Positions 45,593-56,829 of a DNA stretch of 64,000 nt are shown in pieces; the stretch's first letter is position 1, and the number at the start of each line of letters is the position of its first letter. The stretch covers positions 1 through 64,000 of the forward strand of contig NZ_JANIHG010000006.1 of NCBI RefSeq assembly GCF_024518575.1, read 5' to 3'. Origin of the DNA: Methanothrix sp. (lineage in GTDB: Archaea; Halobacteriota; Methanosarcinia; Methanotrichales; Methanotrichaceae). The notes under the pieces were generated by a model. That model ran no database searches, was not told the DNA's origin, and saw only the letters and a program-made list of their open reading frames with translations. Position numbers and translations under genes: made by a program.

Positions 45593-46420
45593 TCATAGTG
45601 CGCTCGGCGGCAGCAGACCTGTTCCAACGACTGCTGCGGCATCTCTCTTGACAAGCCTGTAGTACCAGACGTAGAAGTAGTACCACGCGGCCACGCCAAC
45701 GATTATCGTTATGATTGCTGCGATGGTGCTGAGCGTTGCCAGAGAGCACAGACCGACGGCGACGACTGCCAGAGAGCCGACCATGAGCCCATCCACCAGC
45801 GTCCTGTCCTGCTTCTCGTCCGGCCCCAGGTTCGCGTTGAACGGATGCAGAATCGCAAGGCCGCCACAGATGAATACTATCGCAAGGTACCCGGTGTTGA
45901 AAACCTTCGCCACCATGTCTGCATAAGCCAGAGATCCGGAGATCGCATAGGACCAGCCGATGATGGCCATCGCGCCTGCGCCTGAGAGGTCTGTAAGACC
46001 CTCTTCCATTATCGGTATGTTGAAGCCCATGACCTTGTTTGCGATCGCGCCCACGATGTAGCCGAAGACCATTGCGTAGATCAGAGCGATGATGACACCT
46101 GCCATCGACACGCCGAGCTGCTCAGCGGTCGAGAGGCCAAATGACGCACCGACTATTCCCATGCCCAGCGCCAGCATTCCTATCGATGGAACTCCAGTAC
46201 CGATACCATAGCCGCAGACCCTCCTTACAGCATTCGCCCCCATAACTGCAGCCGCGACGGCTCCTGCTGCGGCAAGGATCGAGAATATGTCTGTCCCGAG
46301 AACGCTGTTAAGAATGGCTGCGAGGTATATGCCTACGAGAGCTCCCCCAAGCCCGTAAATTCTGAGCTTCTTGGGATCTATTGCAGAGGGCGCTCCTCCT
46401 GCCCCCCCTCCTACTGTCAT
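45593..46420 (-). CDS. mtrC: Methyl-H4MPT:CoM methyltransferase subunit C
   Basis: A 275-residue polytopic membrane subunit with about seven hydrophobic helices; with MtrD and MtrE it forms the sodium-pumping core. I use the ATG at 46420, because AGGAGG sits 8 bases upstream within the end of mtrD; a GTG at 46429 is the alternative. Confidence 0.96.
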   Translation of the reverse strand: MTVGGGAGGAPSAIDPKKLRIYGLGGALVGIYLAAILNSVLGTDIFSILAAAGAVAAAVMGANAVRRVCGYGIGTGVPSIGMLALGMGIVGASFGLSTAEQLGVSMAGVIIALIYAMVFGYIVGAIANKVMGFNIPIMEEGLTDLSGAGAMAIIGWSYAISGSLAYADMVAKVFNTGYLAIVFICGGLAILHPFNANLGPDEKQDRTLVDGLMVGSLAVVAVGLCSLATLSTIAAIITIIVGVAAWYYFYVWYYRLVKRDAAAVVGTGLLPPSAL

Positions 46421-46421
46421 C

Positions 46422-47111
46422 TCATGCACCTCCTGTTATTGTAACGGCCACGAGCGCCAGAATCAGTGTGGCGACGAGGCATGATCTGAACGCCTTCGGC
46501 CATCTCTTGAACTTCGGATCGTGGAACCCCTCGATCGTTCCCTGGATGTTCCATGATGCAAGGACAGCGTTCACCAGGAATATGCCGATTGCGAAGAGCG
46601 CGCTCAGAGACGGGTTGTGATTCGTCATCATCAGCGGGTAGTATATCATCGCACCTCCGAGGCCTCCCATGAAGGCTCCGATCGTGCCGCTCACGAAGCA
46701 GACTGTGGGTATACCCTGGCCGACTGTGCCCGGAGCGACATACGGCGGCTGGGAGTATCCGGTGATCGGATCGTAGTTGACCTTGGCAGATGCGAATGGA
46801 GCGCCCACTGCGTAAGCATAAATCCATCCACCCGTCATCATCGTGGCATCCATCATTATCATTGCTCCGACTGCGCCTGATGCCAGGATGGGCCATATGT
46901 TATCGGTGACCGACATCATGAGGCCTGCAGCAAGCAGTCCTGTGAGACCCGAGCCAGCGGCCAGCTGGACTGTGCCTGTGCCGATGCCCGTGGCCTGTGC
47001 CATGGCCGCAGGAGCACCGCCGACCGGCACGAAGTGGACGCCTATACCGACCAGAAGGCCACCCACTATGATCTCCAAAATGTATACAATGGTTAAAGCA
47101 TCAAAGTTCAT
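46422..47111 (-). CDS. mtrD: Methyl-H4MPT:CoM methyltransferase subunit D
   Basis: A 229-residue membrane subunit with about six helices (VYILEIIVGGLLVGIGVHFVP near the start). Part of the MtrCDE trimer thought to translocate sodium. The start overlaps the mtrE stop (ATGA). Confidence 0.96.
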   Translation of the reverse strand: MNFDALTIVYILEIIVGGLLVGIGVHFVPVGGAPAAMAQATGIGTGTVQLAAGSGLTGLLAAGLMMSVTDNIWPILASGAVGAMIMMDATMMTGGWIYAYAVGAPFASAKVNYDPITGYSQPPYVAPGTVGQGIPTVCFVSGTIGAFMGGLGGAMIYYPLMMTNHNPSLSALFAIGIFLVNAVLASWNIQGTIEGFHDPKFKRWPKAFRSCLVATLILALVAVTITGGA

Positions 47112-48013
47112 GCTGCTATGTCCCCCTTGTACCCTGGATACGGGCCGTACTTCTTTCTTATCGAGGTCTCAACGTAGAAGTTGTACAGGTTCATAAGTAT
47201 CACGAAGAGGAGACCCATGCCAATGGCCAGACCTGCCTGCGTCACTGGGTCGAATACCGTGGTGCGCCAGTTATCCAGGAAGACCGTCAGGCCAAATCCG
47301 AGACCTGTGAGGGGCCCGCCGAGCTTCGTGCAGAACCATGCGTTGTCTATCGAGTTCCTCAGTCCAGCCTCCGCCTTCCTCACAATCTGGCCGGAGAGCA
47401 TCGTGTTGAGACCCTGACCGAAGAGCCTCCACTGGAACTCACGCTCACCGCCATAATGAATATCACCCACAGAAGAGCCGATCGCACCAACGGTCAAACC
47501 CCAGATCAGAGCAATAACAGGCATCGGGAATGGGTGATGCGGCGTCAAAAGCTGAGTCTGTATGTATGCTATACATGTGATGCAGAACGCGGTTATCCAT
47601 GCATGCGCCATTATTGATGTTGTGGTGTAACGCACTATATCCAGATATATCCACTGGTTGAACCTGCGCTGGCTTGCGTTCCTGCCGAAGTAAGCGCTGG
47701 TCGAGAAGACTCCGTTGAAGAGCGCTGCAACCGACGCGCCTATGGCTATCGCGAAGAGCGCAGGCATTGCGAACTTTGTTATCAGCGTGTAAGCCACAAC
47801 AGCAGCGGTTGTAGCCCAAAGGGCGTTCGCCGGTGGCTCGCCTGATATAGCCTTGTTGTAAATCCTGTGGGGGTTTCCGACCTGAGCAGCAAGCTGGACC
47901 TGCGAGTTCGGATTGCTCTGAGAGCCCACATCAGACTCGATATCCTCGCTGGCTCCAGCAACGGTCGCAAGGGCCCCCATGGCAGCGACGAGCCCCATGC
48001 TCAATGCGTCCAT
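47108..48013 (-). CDS. mtrE: Methyl-H4MPT:CoM methyltransferase subunit E
   Basis: A 301-residue membrane subunit, first gene of the operon, with about six helices. The acidic residue-containing membrane stretches and SSVGDIHYGGEREFQWRLF match the family. A strong ribosome-binding site AGGAGGAGG lies before the ATG. Confidence 0.97.
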   Translation of the reverse strand: MDALSMGLVAAMGALATVAGASEDIESDVGSQSNPNSQVQLAAQVGNPHRIYNKAISGEPPANALWATTAAVVAYTLITKFAMPALFAIAIGASVAALFNGVFSTSAYFGRNASQRRFNQWIYLDIVRYTTTSIMAHAWITAFCITCIAYIQTQLLTPHHPFPMPVIALIWGLTVGAIGSSVGDIHYGGEREFQWRLFGQGLNTMLSGQIVRKAEAGLRNSIDNAWFCTKLGGPLTGLGFGLTVFLDNWRTTVFDPVTQAGLAIGMGLLFVILMNLYNFYVETSIRKKYGPYPGYKGDIAA

Positions 48014-48090
48014 TTTTCCTCCTCCTATTCATTTTCGCCAAATCACTATGACAAATTTGGCTAATAACGCTGTCTTATCCTTTAGTCAGG

Positions 48091-48099
48091 CTTATAAAG
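48091..48099 (-). promoter_or_regulatory. Promoter of the mtr operon (TATA box)
   Basis: CCTTTATAAG on the minus strand, about 80 bases before the mtrE ATG, leaving a leader of roughly 55 bases that ends in AGGAGGAGG. The region upstream to 48180 is AT-rich. Between 48100 and 48321 no gene is visible on either strand. Confidence 0.7.
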
Positions 48100-48309
48100 G
48101 TTTCGCGAACAAAAACCATTGCTGCATATCAGAATTAAGATTCATATTAACATAAATTTTATTTTGCGCAACCACTGGTCGTGCGACTCGATCACAGACT
48201 AACAGTTGACGAGTTAATGGTTTATGGTGATGTGAGGATCGGATGTCATGGTGAGTTAAAAGCCCACGATCCAGAGCCATTGTCTTCACACCACGATACG
48301 GAGAATATG

Positions 48310-48339
48310 AAGATGCCGGTCTCAGGAGGCCAGCATCTT
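48310..48339 (-). terminator. Hairpin at the end of the 50-residue membrane protein gene
   Basis: AAGATGCCGG and CCAGCATCTT pair (one G-T) over 10 bp around the stop codon at 48322-48324. On the minus strand it is followed by TTCATATTC. It insulates the mtr promoter from carS-side transcription. Confidence 0.45.
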
Positions 48340-48474
48340 GACCATATATGCGACTATCAGGGAGAAAACGCCGAACCCGAGGATGGCTATCAGCGGGAGA
48401 TACGCCATCTTTCCAGAATCCTCGCCCATAGGCGGGATGCCCTTCTGCTCAAAACCTCGCATGTAATCAGCCAC
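48322..48474 (-). CDS. Small single-span membrane protein (50 residues)
   Basis: Starts at GTG with a near-perfect AGGAGGT 7 bases upstream. The sequence opens MADYMRGFEQKGIPPMGEDS, then a membrane helix AYLPLIAILGFGVFSLIVAY, then KMLAS. Such a good ribosome-binding site and clean topology argue that it is expressed. It lies 53 bases after carS and just ahead of the mtr promoter on the same strand. I do not recognise it. It could be a minor subunit of a membrane complex; a link to Mtr is only positional. Confidence 0.65.
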   Translation of the reverse strand: MADYMRGFEQKGIPPMGEDSGKMAYLPLIAILGFGVFSLIVAYMVKMLAS

Positions 48475-48527
48475 AATCTCACCTCCTGAAGATCAGAGAT
48501 ACATGATATGTATTCAATCTTTTGATC

Positions 48528-49064
48528 TCACCATGGCTCCTTCTTCGCTCCAATCATATAGCCTATCACATTTGCAAAACGATGGAGAACAGGAGTTATA
48601 AGGAGAACGAGGATTATGACGGGAGAGGTGAAATGTGCGTTGAACCATTCTGGGGCGAGCAGAAATGTCAGAGCCCATGCGCCCATGACGAAGTCGAGCT
48701 GATCGACGAGAAAGAACGATGCTCCCCGTTCCATGCCGAGTCTCCGTTTAAGGAAGCTGGCTGCCAGATCTCCGAGCATCGATCCCGCTGAGAGTCCGAA
48801 TAGAACCAGAAACATCTCCATCCCATCGCCGAAGCTCGGTAGGCCGAAGACTCCGGCGATGCTGTTCTGGAGCACTCCTACGGTAATTCCCCCCATGATT
48901 CCGGCGATCGTGCCACGAATCGTCTTTCCATTTCCAAACACACGGTGCCCATCGGGAAGGCTCATCCCAAGATCGAGAGGCCTGCCGCCACCGAAAAGCG
49001 CTGCGAAGTTGTTGGGGAGATACGCAGGCAGCATCAGCCAGATGGAGTGTATGATTATATTCAT
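48528..49064 (-). CDS. carS: CDP-archaeol synthase CarS
   Basis: A 178-residue membrane enzyme activating digeranylgeranylglyceryl phosphate with CTP for archaeal polar lipids. [20 protein letters not shown] and [10 protein letters not shown], then [20 protein letters not shown] are the family blocks. About five membrane helices. Confidence 0.92.
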   Translation of the reverse strand: MNIIIHSIWLMLPAYLPNNFAALFGGGRPLDLGMSLPDGHRVFGNGKTIRGTIAGIMGGITVGVLQNSIAGVFGLPSFGDGMEMFLVLFGLSAGSMLGDLAASFLKRRLGMERGASFFLVDQLDFVMGAWALTFLLAPEWFNAHFTSPVIILVLLITPVLHRFANVIGYMIGAKKEPW

Positions 49065-49239
49065 TGCCTTACATAACCAGCAGCAACCGCTATATCAAGG
49101 TATCTGAATGAGATGTGGTCTGAGAAAGATAAGCGTTCACTGGCAGAGTATGAATACACAAGTTCGATGCCTCTGAACTCATACAAGCACGCCTGCCAAT
49201 TCCCCGTCTGCATCACCTCCTCCGCTTCTGACAGCCATT

Positions 49240-49752
49240 TCAGTCGGATGTTATCTTCCCGTACTCCAGCTCTTCCGCTGGCACTGGCGGCTTGATCTCA
49301 TCGGGGTAGCCGAATGCTATGATCGACTCCACGCGGAGGTCTCCAGTAAGACCAAGAACCTCCCTGACGTACTCCTCAGATGTTTTGTGCGCGCTGTGCA
49401 TCCTGTTTCTTATCTGTATCCAGCAGGATCCAAGGCCGAGGCTGTGAGCTGTGAGCTGCATGATTATGGATGCTATCGAGCAGTCCTCTATCCAGACATC
49501 AGACTCGCTCTCTCTGGCGCAGACGACGACCCCCAGACGGGCGTCCCTGAGAAACGACGAGCCGCTCTCCTTCGCCCTCGATAGCTCCCCGAGCTTCCTC
49601 CTGTCTCTTATGAAGAAGAACCTCCACGGGTTTATTCCCCGAGATGTCGGAGATCGGAGAGCAGCTTCCTTCAAGATCTCAATCTTCTCAGGCTCGATGT
49701 CCTTTGCCTTGTACCTCCTTATGCTCCTCCTGCTTCTGAGCAGCTCTATCAT
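49240..49752 (-). CDS. Nitroreductase-family flavoprotein
   Basis: A 170-residue FMN-binding oxidoreductase. RSRRSIRRYKAKDI, RSPTSRGINPWRFFFI and the C-terminal ESIIAFGYPDEIKPP are the typical FMN-site blocks. The substrate is unknown. Transcribed divergently from the COG2403 gene. Confidence 0.9.
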   Translation of the reverse strand: MIELLRSRRSIRRYKAKDIEPEKIEILKEAALRSPTSRGINPWRFFFIRDRRKLGELSRAKESGSSFLRDARLGVVVCARESESDVWIEDCSIASIIMQLTAHSLGLGSCWIQIRNRMHSAHKTSEEYVREVLGLTGDLRVESIIAFGYPDEIKPPVPAEELEYGKITSD

Positions 49753-49823
49753 GCCTGATCACCGTGATAATCATGATTGATCCCCTGGAAAAAGTTATTG
49801 TCGCGCTCATCGCACAAACGATC

Positions 49824-51140
49824 ATGTCCATAAAGAGGGTTCTGATCTTAGGGGCAGCAGGGCGGGACTTCCATAACTTCAACGTGATATATCGCTCCGA
49901 TCCTGAGCATCTGGTCGTGGGGTTCACGGCCGCCCAGATACCGAACATCGCATTTCGCGTGTATCCAGCAGAGCTCGCTGGTCCACTCTACCCCAAAGGC
50001 ATACCTATCTTCCCTGAGAGCGATCTCGAGAGGCTGATCGGAGAGCTGGATGTCGACCTATGCGTTTTGTCGTACAGCGATCTGAGCAACCAGGAGGCCA
50101 TGGAGATCGCGTCCAGGGTGCTCTCCTGCGGTGCGGATTTCGAGCTCTTTGGCAAGAGAACGATGTTACGCTCACGCAAACCCGTTGTCGCCGTGTGCGC
50201 GGTGAGAACCGGCGCAGGAAAGAGCCAGACCACCCGTTATGTGGTAGATGTCCTGAAATCATCCCGTCTGAATCCCGTGGTGATCAGGCATCCGATGCCG
50301 TACAGGGATTTCCGCGCGGTCCAGAGGTTCTCAGCTCCCGGTGATCTGGATTCCCTGAGCATCGAGGAGCGGGAGGAGTATGAACCACATGTCATGAGGG
50401 GCACACCCGTCTATTCCGGAGTGGATCTCGAGAGGGTCATCAGAGAGGCTGAGGATGAGGCGGACATCATAGTCTGGGACGGCGGGAATAACGACATACC
50501 GTTTGTCAGGCCGGATCTCTGGATCACAGTGGCTGACGCGATGCGCCCCGGGCACGAGCTCGCATACTATCCAGGAAGCGTCAACTTCAGATGCGCTGAC
50601 ATCATAGTGATAAACAAAGTGAACACAGCTCCTGAAAATGCTGCTGCATCCATAGAGAGCAACGCTGCAAAGCTCAATCCCAGAGCAGTTGTGTTCAGAG
50701 CCGCCTCTGCCATACGCATTGAGAATCCGGATCTCATAAAGGGCAGGAGGGTTCTGGTGATCGAGGACGGCCCAACCCTGACACACGGAGGCATGCCATC
50801 AGGGGCCGGCAGGATCGCAGCGGAGACCTGCGGCGCCTCGGAGATCGTGGATCCGAGGCCATTCGCTCTCGGCAGTATCCGTGAGGCACTCGAAAGGTAC
50901 AGTCACATCAGAGATGCCCTTCCCGCGCTCGGCTATTACCCGGAGCAGATGAAAGAGCTCGAGGAGAGCATAAACAGATGCGACTGCGACACAGTGGTCA
51001 TCGCCACGCCGGTTGACCTGCGCCGCGTGATAAACATAAACAAACCATCGACCTATGTGAGATATGATCTCCTCGATCCTGAGCAGATGCTTGCTGACGC
51101 GATACGCAAACACCTGAATCATATGGCAGTATCAGCTTAA
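49824..51140 (+). CDS. COG2403 P-loop protein related to cyclic 2,3-diphosphoglycerate synthetase
   Basis: A 438-residue protein: N-terminal Rossmann region (KRVLILGAAGRDFHNFNV), P-loop AVRTGAGKSQTTRYV (about residues 130-144), IIVWDGGNNDIPF as Walker B, and INKVNT as the NKxD-like motif. The family is annotated as predicted GTPase and resembles cPGS, which makes a thermoprotectant solute; that activity is not proven for this branch. Start: ATG at 49824 in front of the fold; a longer frame from 49764 is disfavoured. Confidence 0.8.
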   Translation: MSIKRVLILGAAGRDFHNFNVIYRSDPEHLVVGFTAAQIPNIAFRVYPAELAGPLYPKGIPIFPESDLERLIGELDVDLCVLSYSDLSNQEAMEIASRVLSCGADFELFGKRTMLRSRKPVVAVCAVRTGAGKSQTTRYVVDVLKSSRLNPVVIRHPMPYRDFRAVQRFSAPGDLDSLSIEEREEYEPHVMRGTPVYSGVDLERVIREAEDEADIIVWDGGNNDIPFVRPDLWITVADAMRPGHELAYYPGSVNFRCADIIVINKVNTAPENAAASIESNAAKLNPRAVVFRAASAIRIENPDLIKGRRVLVIEDGPTLTHGGMPSGAGRIAAETCGASEIVDPRPFALGSIREALERYSHIRDALPALGYYPEQMKELEESINRCDCDTVVIATPVDLRRVININKPSTYVRYDLLDPEQMLADAIRKHLNHMAVSA

Positions 51141-51303
51141 AGCGCATGCCGCATTCAGGCTGCCTGCGAGCACCCAGCGGTTGCCTGGAAGAGTGCATTA
51201 AGGATGGTATTCGTTGGGCCCATGAAGCCATGTGGGGGATCAGGCAATCCAGATTTGCTCGATCGAAAGCATTAAAAGTCTGGCATGAGATAGAGTGGCG
51301 GGC

Positions 51304-51389
51304 GCGCCGATGGTCTAGCGGTTATGACTTGGGCCTTCCAAGCATCCCGAAGAAAGCCTACAACCCGGGTTCGAATCCCGGTCGGCGCA
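51304..51389 (+). tRNA. tRNA-Gly (anticodon TCC) with a 14-base intron
   Basis: Acceptor GCGCCGA pairs with TCGGCGC, discriminator A, T-arm GTTCGAA. The anticodon arm is split: TGGGC/GCCTA stem, loop CTTCCA, then a 14-base intron (51341-51354), then A. CTTC and GAAG form the 4-bp central helix of a bulge-helix-bulge with 3-base bulges CAA and AAA; cutting in them leaves position 37/38 joined. The archaeal endonuclease and RtcB (also in this window) would process it. Confidence 0.93.
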
Positions 51390-51445
51390 TCTCTCTTTTT
51401 GGTCCCCCGTCACTTTCGTTAAATGACGAACGACATTTCGCCATC

Positions 51446-51453
51446 TTTATATT
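51446..51453 (+). promoter_or_regulatory. TATA box of the mevalonate-entry operon
   Basis: TTTATATT, centred 26 bases before the ATG at 51476; leaderless arrangement, no Shine-Dalgarno. Confidence 0.55.
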
Positions 51454-51475
51454 CTAGTTGCTCGAGTTAACTGGC

Positions 51476-52195
51476 ATGAATTCTGAGGGGGAGTTCTCAA
51501 ACATCAGGGGCTTGCTGGCCGAGAAGATCGCCGGCGAGATAACGCTTTCCCAGAACCCTGGCGAGACCCTCAGAAAGTGGCGCCGGAACTTCGGGATAAG
51601 CCAGACAGAGCTCTCGAACTACCTGGGCATATCACCGAGCGTGATAAGCGACTACGAGAGCGGAAGACGACGATCACCCGGCATACTGATAGTCAGCAAG
51701 ATCATCGATGCGCTTCTCAAGATCGACGAGCTGAGAGGGTGTAACGTGCTGCGCGCGTACGAGAGCATGTTCGGTGACATGGTCGGACTGAGCGCGATAT
51801 GCTCTGTCTGCGAGTATGCCAGACCGGTCACGCTTGCGGAGTTCATGGCAGAGATCGATGCAACGCTTATATGCGGAAGCACGGATGTGCAGATCAACGG
51901 CTACACGATAATCGATAGCATAAAGGCGATACTGGAGCTTCTGCCTGAGCAGTTCTACAAGATCTACGGCCGAAGCACTGCCAGAGCGCTTATATTCACA
52001 GGTGTCACAAGGGGGAGATCGCCGCTTGTCGCGATAAGGGTGTCAAACCTGAAACCAGGAGCGGTCATCCTCCAGGGCATAGAGGCTGAGCGCGTGGATC
52101 CGGTGGCTGTGAAGATCGCAAGGGTGGAGAACATACCCCTTCTTACCACGCTGCTCTCGCCAGAGGAGCTGTCCAGCAGCCTGAGCAGGATATGA
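51476..52195 (+). CDS. HTH regulator (COG1709 type) at the head of the HMG-CoA synthase operon
   Basis: A 239-residue protein with a Cro/XRE helix-turn-helix (residues about 30-65: [20 protein letters not shown] and [12 protein letters not shown]) and a C-terminal alpha/beta domain of about 120 residues ([19 protein letters not shown]). The same regulator precedes HMG-CoA synthase in many archaea, so it probably controls mevalonate-pathway entry; the effector is unknown. Its stop overlaps the downstream ATG (ATGA) at 52192. Confidence 0.82.
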   Translation: MNSEGEFSNIRGLLAEKIAGEITLSQNPGETLRKWRRNFGISQTELSNYLGISPSVISDYESGRRRSPGILIVSKIIDALLKIDELRGCNVLRAYESMFGDMVGLSAICSVCEYARPVTLAEFMAEIDATLICGSTDVQINGYTIIDSIKAILELLPEQFYKIYGRSTARALIFTGVTRGRSPLVAIRVSNLKPGAVILQGIEAERVDPVAVKIARVENIPLLTTLLSPEELSSSLSRI

Positions 52196-52206
52196 GAGGG
52201 GATCAC

Positions 52207-53244
52207 TTGGGCGTAGGTATAGTCAGCTACGGTGTTTACATTCCGAGGTACAGGATAAAGGTCGATGAGATCGCCAGGGTCTGGGGGGAAGTGGAGGATG
52301 TCGCGAGGAGCCTCAACGTCTACGAGAAGGCAGTTCCGGATCTCGATGAGGATACCGCCACGATCGCGGTTGAGGCGGCGAGGAACGCTATATCCAGGGC
52401 GGATCTCGACCCACGCAGGATAGGTGCGATATACACGGGCTCCGAGAGCCATCCATACGCTGTGAAGCCGACGGGGACGATAGTCGGCGAGGCCATCGGA
52501 TGCTCTCATTCTCATACGGTCGCTGATATGGAGTTCGCATGCAAGGCAGGCACAGCTGCGATCCAGGCATGTCTGGGTCTCGTCCGGTCGGGCATGATCG
52601 ACCTGGGGCTGGCGATAGGCGCTGATGTGAGCCAAGGAGCCCCGGGCGATGCGCTGGAGTACACAGCAGCTGCTGGCGGTGCCGCATATGTTGTAGGGTC
52701 CAAGGATCTGATAGCCGAGATCGAGGGCACATACTCATTCACCACCGATACACCGGATTTCTGGAGGAGAGAGGGAATGCCGTATCCGGAGCACGGCGGA
52801 AGGTTCACAGGTGAACCGGCATACTTCAAGCATGTGACATCGGCGGCAAAAGGGCTGATGGAGATTCTGGGGAGAGGGCCAGAGGATTATGATTATGCGG
52901 TCTTCCACCAGCCCAACGGCAAGTTCCCGGTAAGGGTCGCGGCAAAGCTCGGATTCAAAAAGGAGCAGATCGCTCCAGGGCTCGTGGTGCCTCTCATAGG
53001 AAATACCTACTCCGGCTCGACGCTGATCGGACTGGCAGCGACACTCGACCAGGCTAAACCAGGGGAGAGCATATTCGTCACCAGCTTCGGCTCCGGCGCG
53101 GGAAGCGATGCCTTCAGCATCAGGGTCACTGAGAGGATAGATGATATCAGGGATCGAGCCCCGAGCGTGAGGGATTACATAGCAATAGCGGAGTACATCG
53201 ACTACGCGAGGTACGCGAAGCACAAGGGGAAGCTCAGACTATGA
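52207..53244 (+). CDS. Hydroxymethylglutaryl-CoA synthase
   Basis: A 345-residue thiolase-fold enzyme condensing acetoacetyl-CoA with acetyl-CoA, the committed step to isoprenoid lipids. The catalytic cysteine is in [12 protein letters not shown], and the FHQPNGKFP and [12 protein letters not shown] motifs are present. TTG at 52207 fits the family start [12 protein letters not shown] and has AGGGGAT upstream; ATG at 52192 is the alternative. Confidence 0.95.
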   Translation: MGVGIVSYGVYIPRYRIKVDEIARVWGEVEDVARSLNVYEKAVPDLDEDTATIAVEAARNAISRADLDPRRIGAIYTGSESHPYAVKPTGTIVGEAIGCSHSHTVADMEFACKAGTAAIQACLGLVRSGMIDLGLAIGADVSQGAPGDALEYTAAAGGAAYVVGSKDLIAEIEGTYSFTTDTPDFWRREGMPYPEHGGRFTGEPAYFKHVTSAAKGLMEILGRGPEDYDYAVFHQPNGKFPVRVAAKLGFKKEQIAPGLVVPLIGNTYSGSTLIGLAATLDQAKPGESIFVTSFGSGAGSDAFSIRVTERIDDIRDRAPSVRDYIAIAEYIDYARYAKHKGKLRL

Positions 53245-54404
53245 GGGCTGTATCAATCATCGGGGTCGGATGCACACGCTTCGGCGAGCGGTGGGATAGC
53301 TCCCTGCGCGATCTGGTCGTGGAGACGGGCATAGCCGCGATAGAGGATGCTGGAGTCACAGGAGAGACGATAGATGCGCTCTACGTTGGGAATATGAGCG
53401 GCGGCAGGTTCGTGGAGCAGGAGCACATAGGAGCTCTGATAGCGGATTATGCAGGCCTCTCAAGCCTGCACATACCATCGACCAGGGTCGAGGCTGCATG
53501 CGCCTCTGGAGGCCTCGCGCTCAGGGAGGCGTTTCTCGCGGTCGCGAGCGGCTATGCTGACATAGTCATAGCAGCCGGCGTTGAGAAGATGACCGACGTC
53601 TCAAGCGGCGTAGCAGCGGATGCTCTTGCTGCAGCCGCTGACAGAGAATGGGAGTGCTTCTTCGGGGCAACATTTCCAGCGCTGTATGCGATGATCGCAA
53701 GGCTTCACATGCGGAAATACGGCACGACAAGAGAGCAGCTAGCTCAGGTCGCTGTGAAGAACCACCATCACGGCCACATGAACCCTATCGCGCAGTACCA
53801 TACTGAGATATCAGTGGAGGATGTCATGAATTCCCCCCTGGTCGCAGATCCTCTCAGGGTTCTGGACTGCTCGCCGATAACAGACGGCGCGGCTGCGGTT
53901 GTTCTGGCGCCCTCTGAGATAGCATCCAGATACTCCGACACCCCTATCAGGATCCTGGCGAGCGCGCAGGCGAGCGACAGCCTTGCGCTCCACGACCGGA
54001 GAGATATAACGACACTTGACTCGACTGTGCATGCGGCGAAGAGGGCGTTCTCCCAGGCACGGCTGACACCAGAGGAGATAGATGTGGCTGAGGTCCATGA
54101 CTGCTTCACTATAGGAGAGATCCTGGCCATCGAGGATCTCGGCTTCTTCCCGAAAGGCGAGGGGGGGATCGCAACGGAGGAGGGGCGGACCTCAATAGGC
54201 GGGGATGTGGCGGTAAACACCTCTGGAGGGCTGAAGGCATGCGGCCATCCTGTGGGCGCCACGGGCATAAAGCAGGCATGCGAGATCGTGCTCCAGCTCA
54301 GAGGCGAGGCCGGCAAGCGTCAGGTCGATGAAGCTGAGATAGGATTGACGCACAACGTCGGCGGCTCTGGGGGGACAGCGTTGGTACATATACTCTCGAG
54401 GTGA
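53241..54404 (+). CDS. Thiolase (acetoacetyl-CoA-forming)
   Basis: A 387-residue thiolase. The nucleophilic cysteine is in [12 protein letters not shown] and the C-terminal His/Cys in [14 protein letters not shown]. It forms, with HMG-CoA synthase and the DUF35 protein, the archaeal channelled complex that makes HMG-CoA. ATG overlaps the synthase stop (ATGA). Confidence 0.95.
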   Translation: MRAVSIIGVGCTRFGERWDSSLRDLVVETGIAAIEDAGVTGETIDALYVGNMSGGRFVEQEHIGALIADYAGLSSLHIPSTRVEAACASGGLALREAFLAVASGYADIVIAAGVEKMTDVSSGVAADALAAAADREWECFFGATFPALYAMIARLHMRKYGTTREQLAQVAVKNHHHGHMNPIAQYHTEISVEDVMNSPLVADPLRVLDCSPITDGAAAVVLAPSEIASRYSDTPIRILASAQASDSLALHDRRDITTLDSTVHAAKRAFSQARLTPEEIDVAEVHDCFTIGEILAIEDLGFFPKGEGGIATEEGRTSIGGDVAVNTSGGLKACGHPVGATGIKQACEIVLQLRGEAGKRQVDEAEIGLTHNVGGSGGTALVHILSR

Positions 54405-54408
54405 TACC

Positions 54409-54816
54409 ACGACGACAAATGCTCCGAGGTTCTGGAGGTGCATACCCCAGAGGTACAATTTGATAGGGACGCACTGCAAGAGCTGCGGCGAGTACTATTT
54501 CCCGCCCCGGACTCTGTGCCCCAACTGCAGGAGAACGGGCCAGATGGAGGAGCACAAGTTCAGAGGCACGGGCACTGTGATCACATACACGACAATATAC
54601 AGCGCGACGGAGGACTTCGAGAGGCTCACCCCGTACAATCTCGCGATAATCCAGCTTGACGAGGGGCCGAAGCTCACGGGACAGGTGGTCTGCTCGCCTG
54701 AGAACATGAAGATAGGCATGCGCGTGAGGCCTGTTTTCAGGATACTCGGAAAGGAGGGGGAGAGGGGCATAATATACTACGGGACGAAGTTCGCCCCTGC
54801 AGAAGATGCTCCTTAG
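54409..54816 (+). CDS. DUF35 OB-fold/Zn-ribbon protein; start codon uncertain
   Basis: About 135 residues: an N-terminal helix (RFWRCIPQRYNLIG), a zinc ribbon (CKSCGEYYFPPRTLCPNC) and an OB-fold. It holds thiolase and HMG-CoA synthase together. The family helix lies upstream of the only canonical start, a TTG at 54460 with AGAGGT before it. No ATG, GTG or TTG precedes; an ACG at 54409 comes 2-3 bases after GAGGTGAT, an excellent ribosome-binding site. If the TTG is used the helix is lost. Confidence 0.8.
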   Translation, partial: TTTNAPRFWRCIPQRYNLIGTHCKSCGEYYFPPRTLCPNCRRTGQMEEHKFRGTGTVITYTTIYSATEDFERLTPYNLAIIQLDEGPKLTGQVVCSPENMKIGMRVRPVFRILGKEGERGIIYYGTKFAPAEDAP

Positions 54817-54832
54817 AGACGGCGGCTGATAG

Positions 54833-54844
54833 AGCGGTACCGCT
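54833..54844. promoter_or_regulatory. 12-bp palindrome upstream of gyrB
   Basis: AGCGGTACCGCT, about 60 bases before the gyrB start. It could be an operator or part of a terminator of the previous operon; no T-run follows. Confidence 0.25.
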
Positions 54845-54902
54845 TCAGCACGCATTTGAGTCAACAGGCCCGGGATTAGATACTTATTGTAGTAGCCCGT
54901 AA

Positions 54903-56825
<1,923 letters not shown>

Positions 56826-56829
56826 TCGC

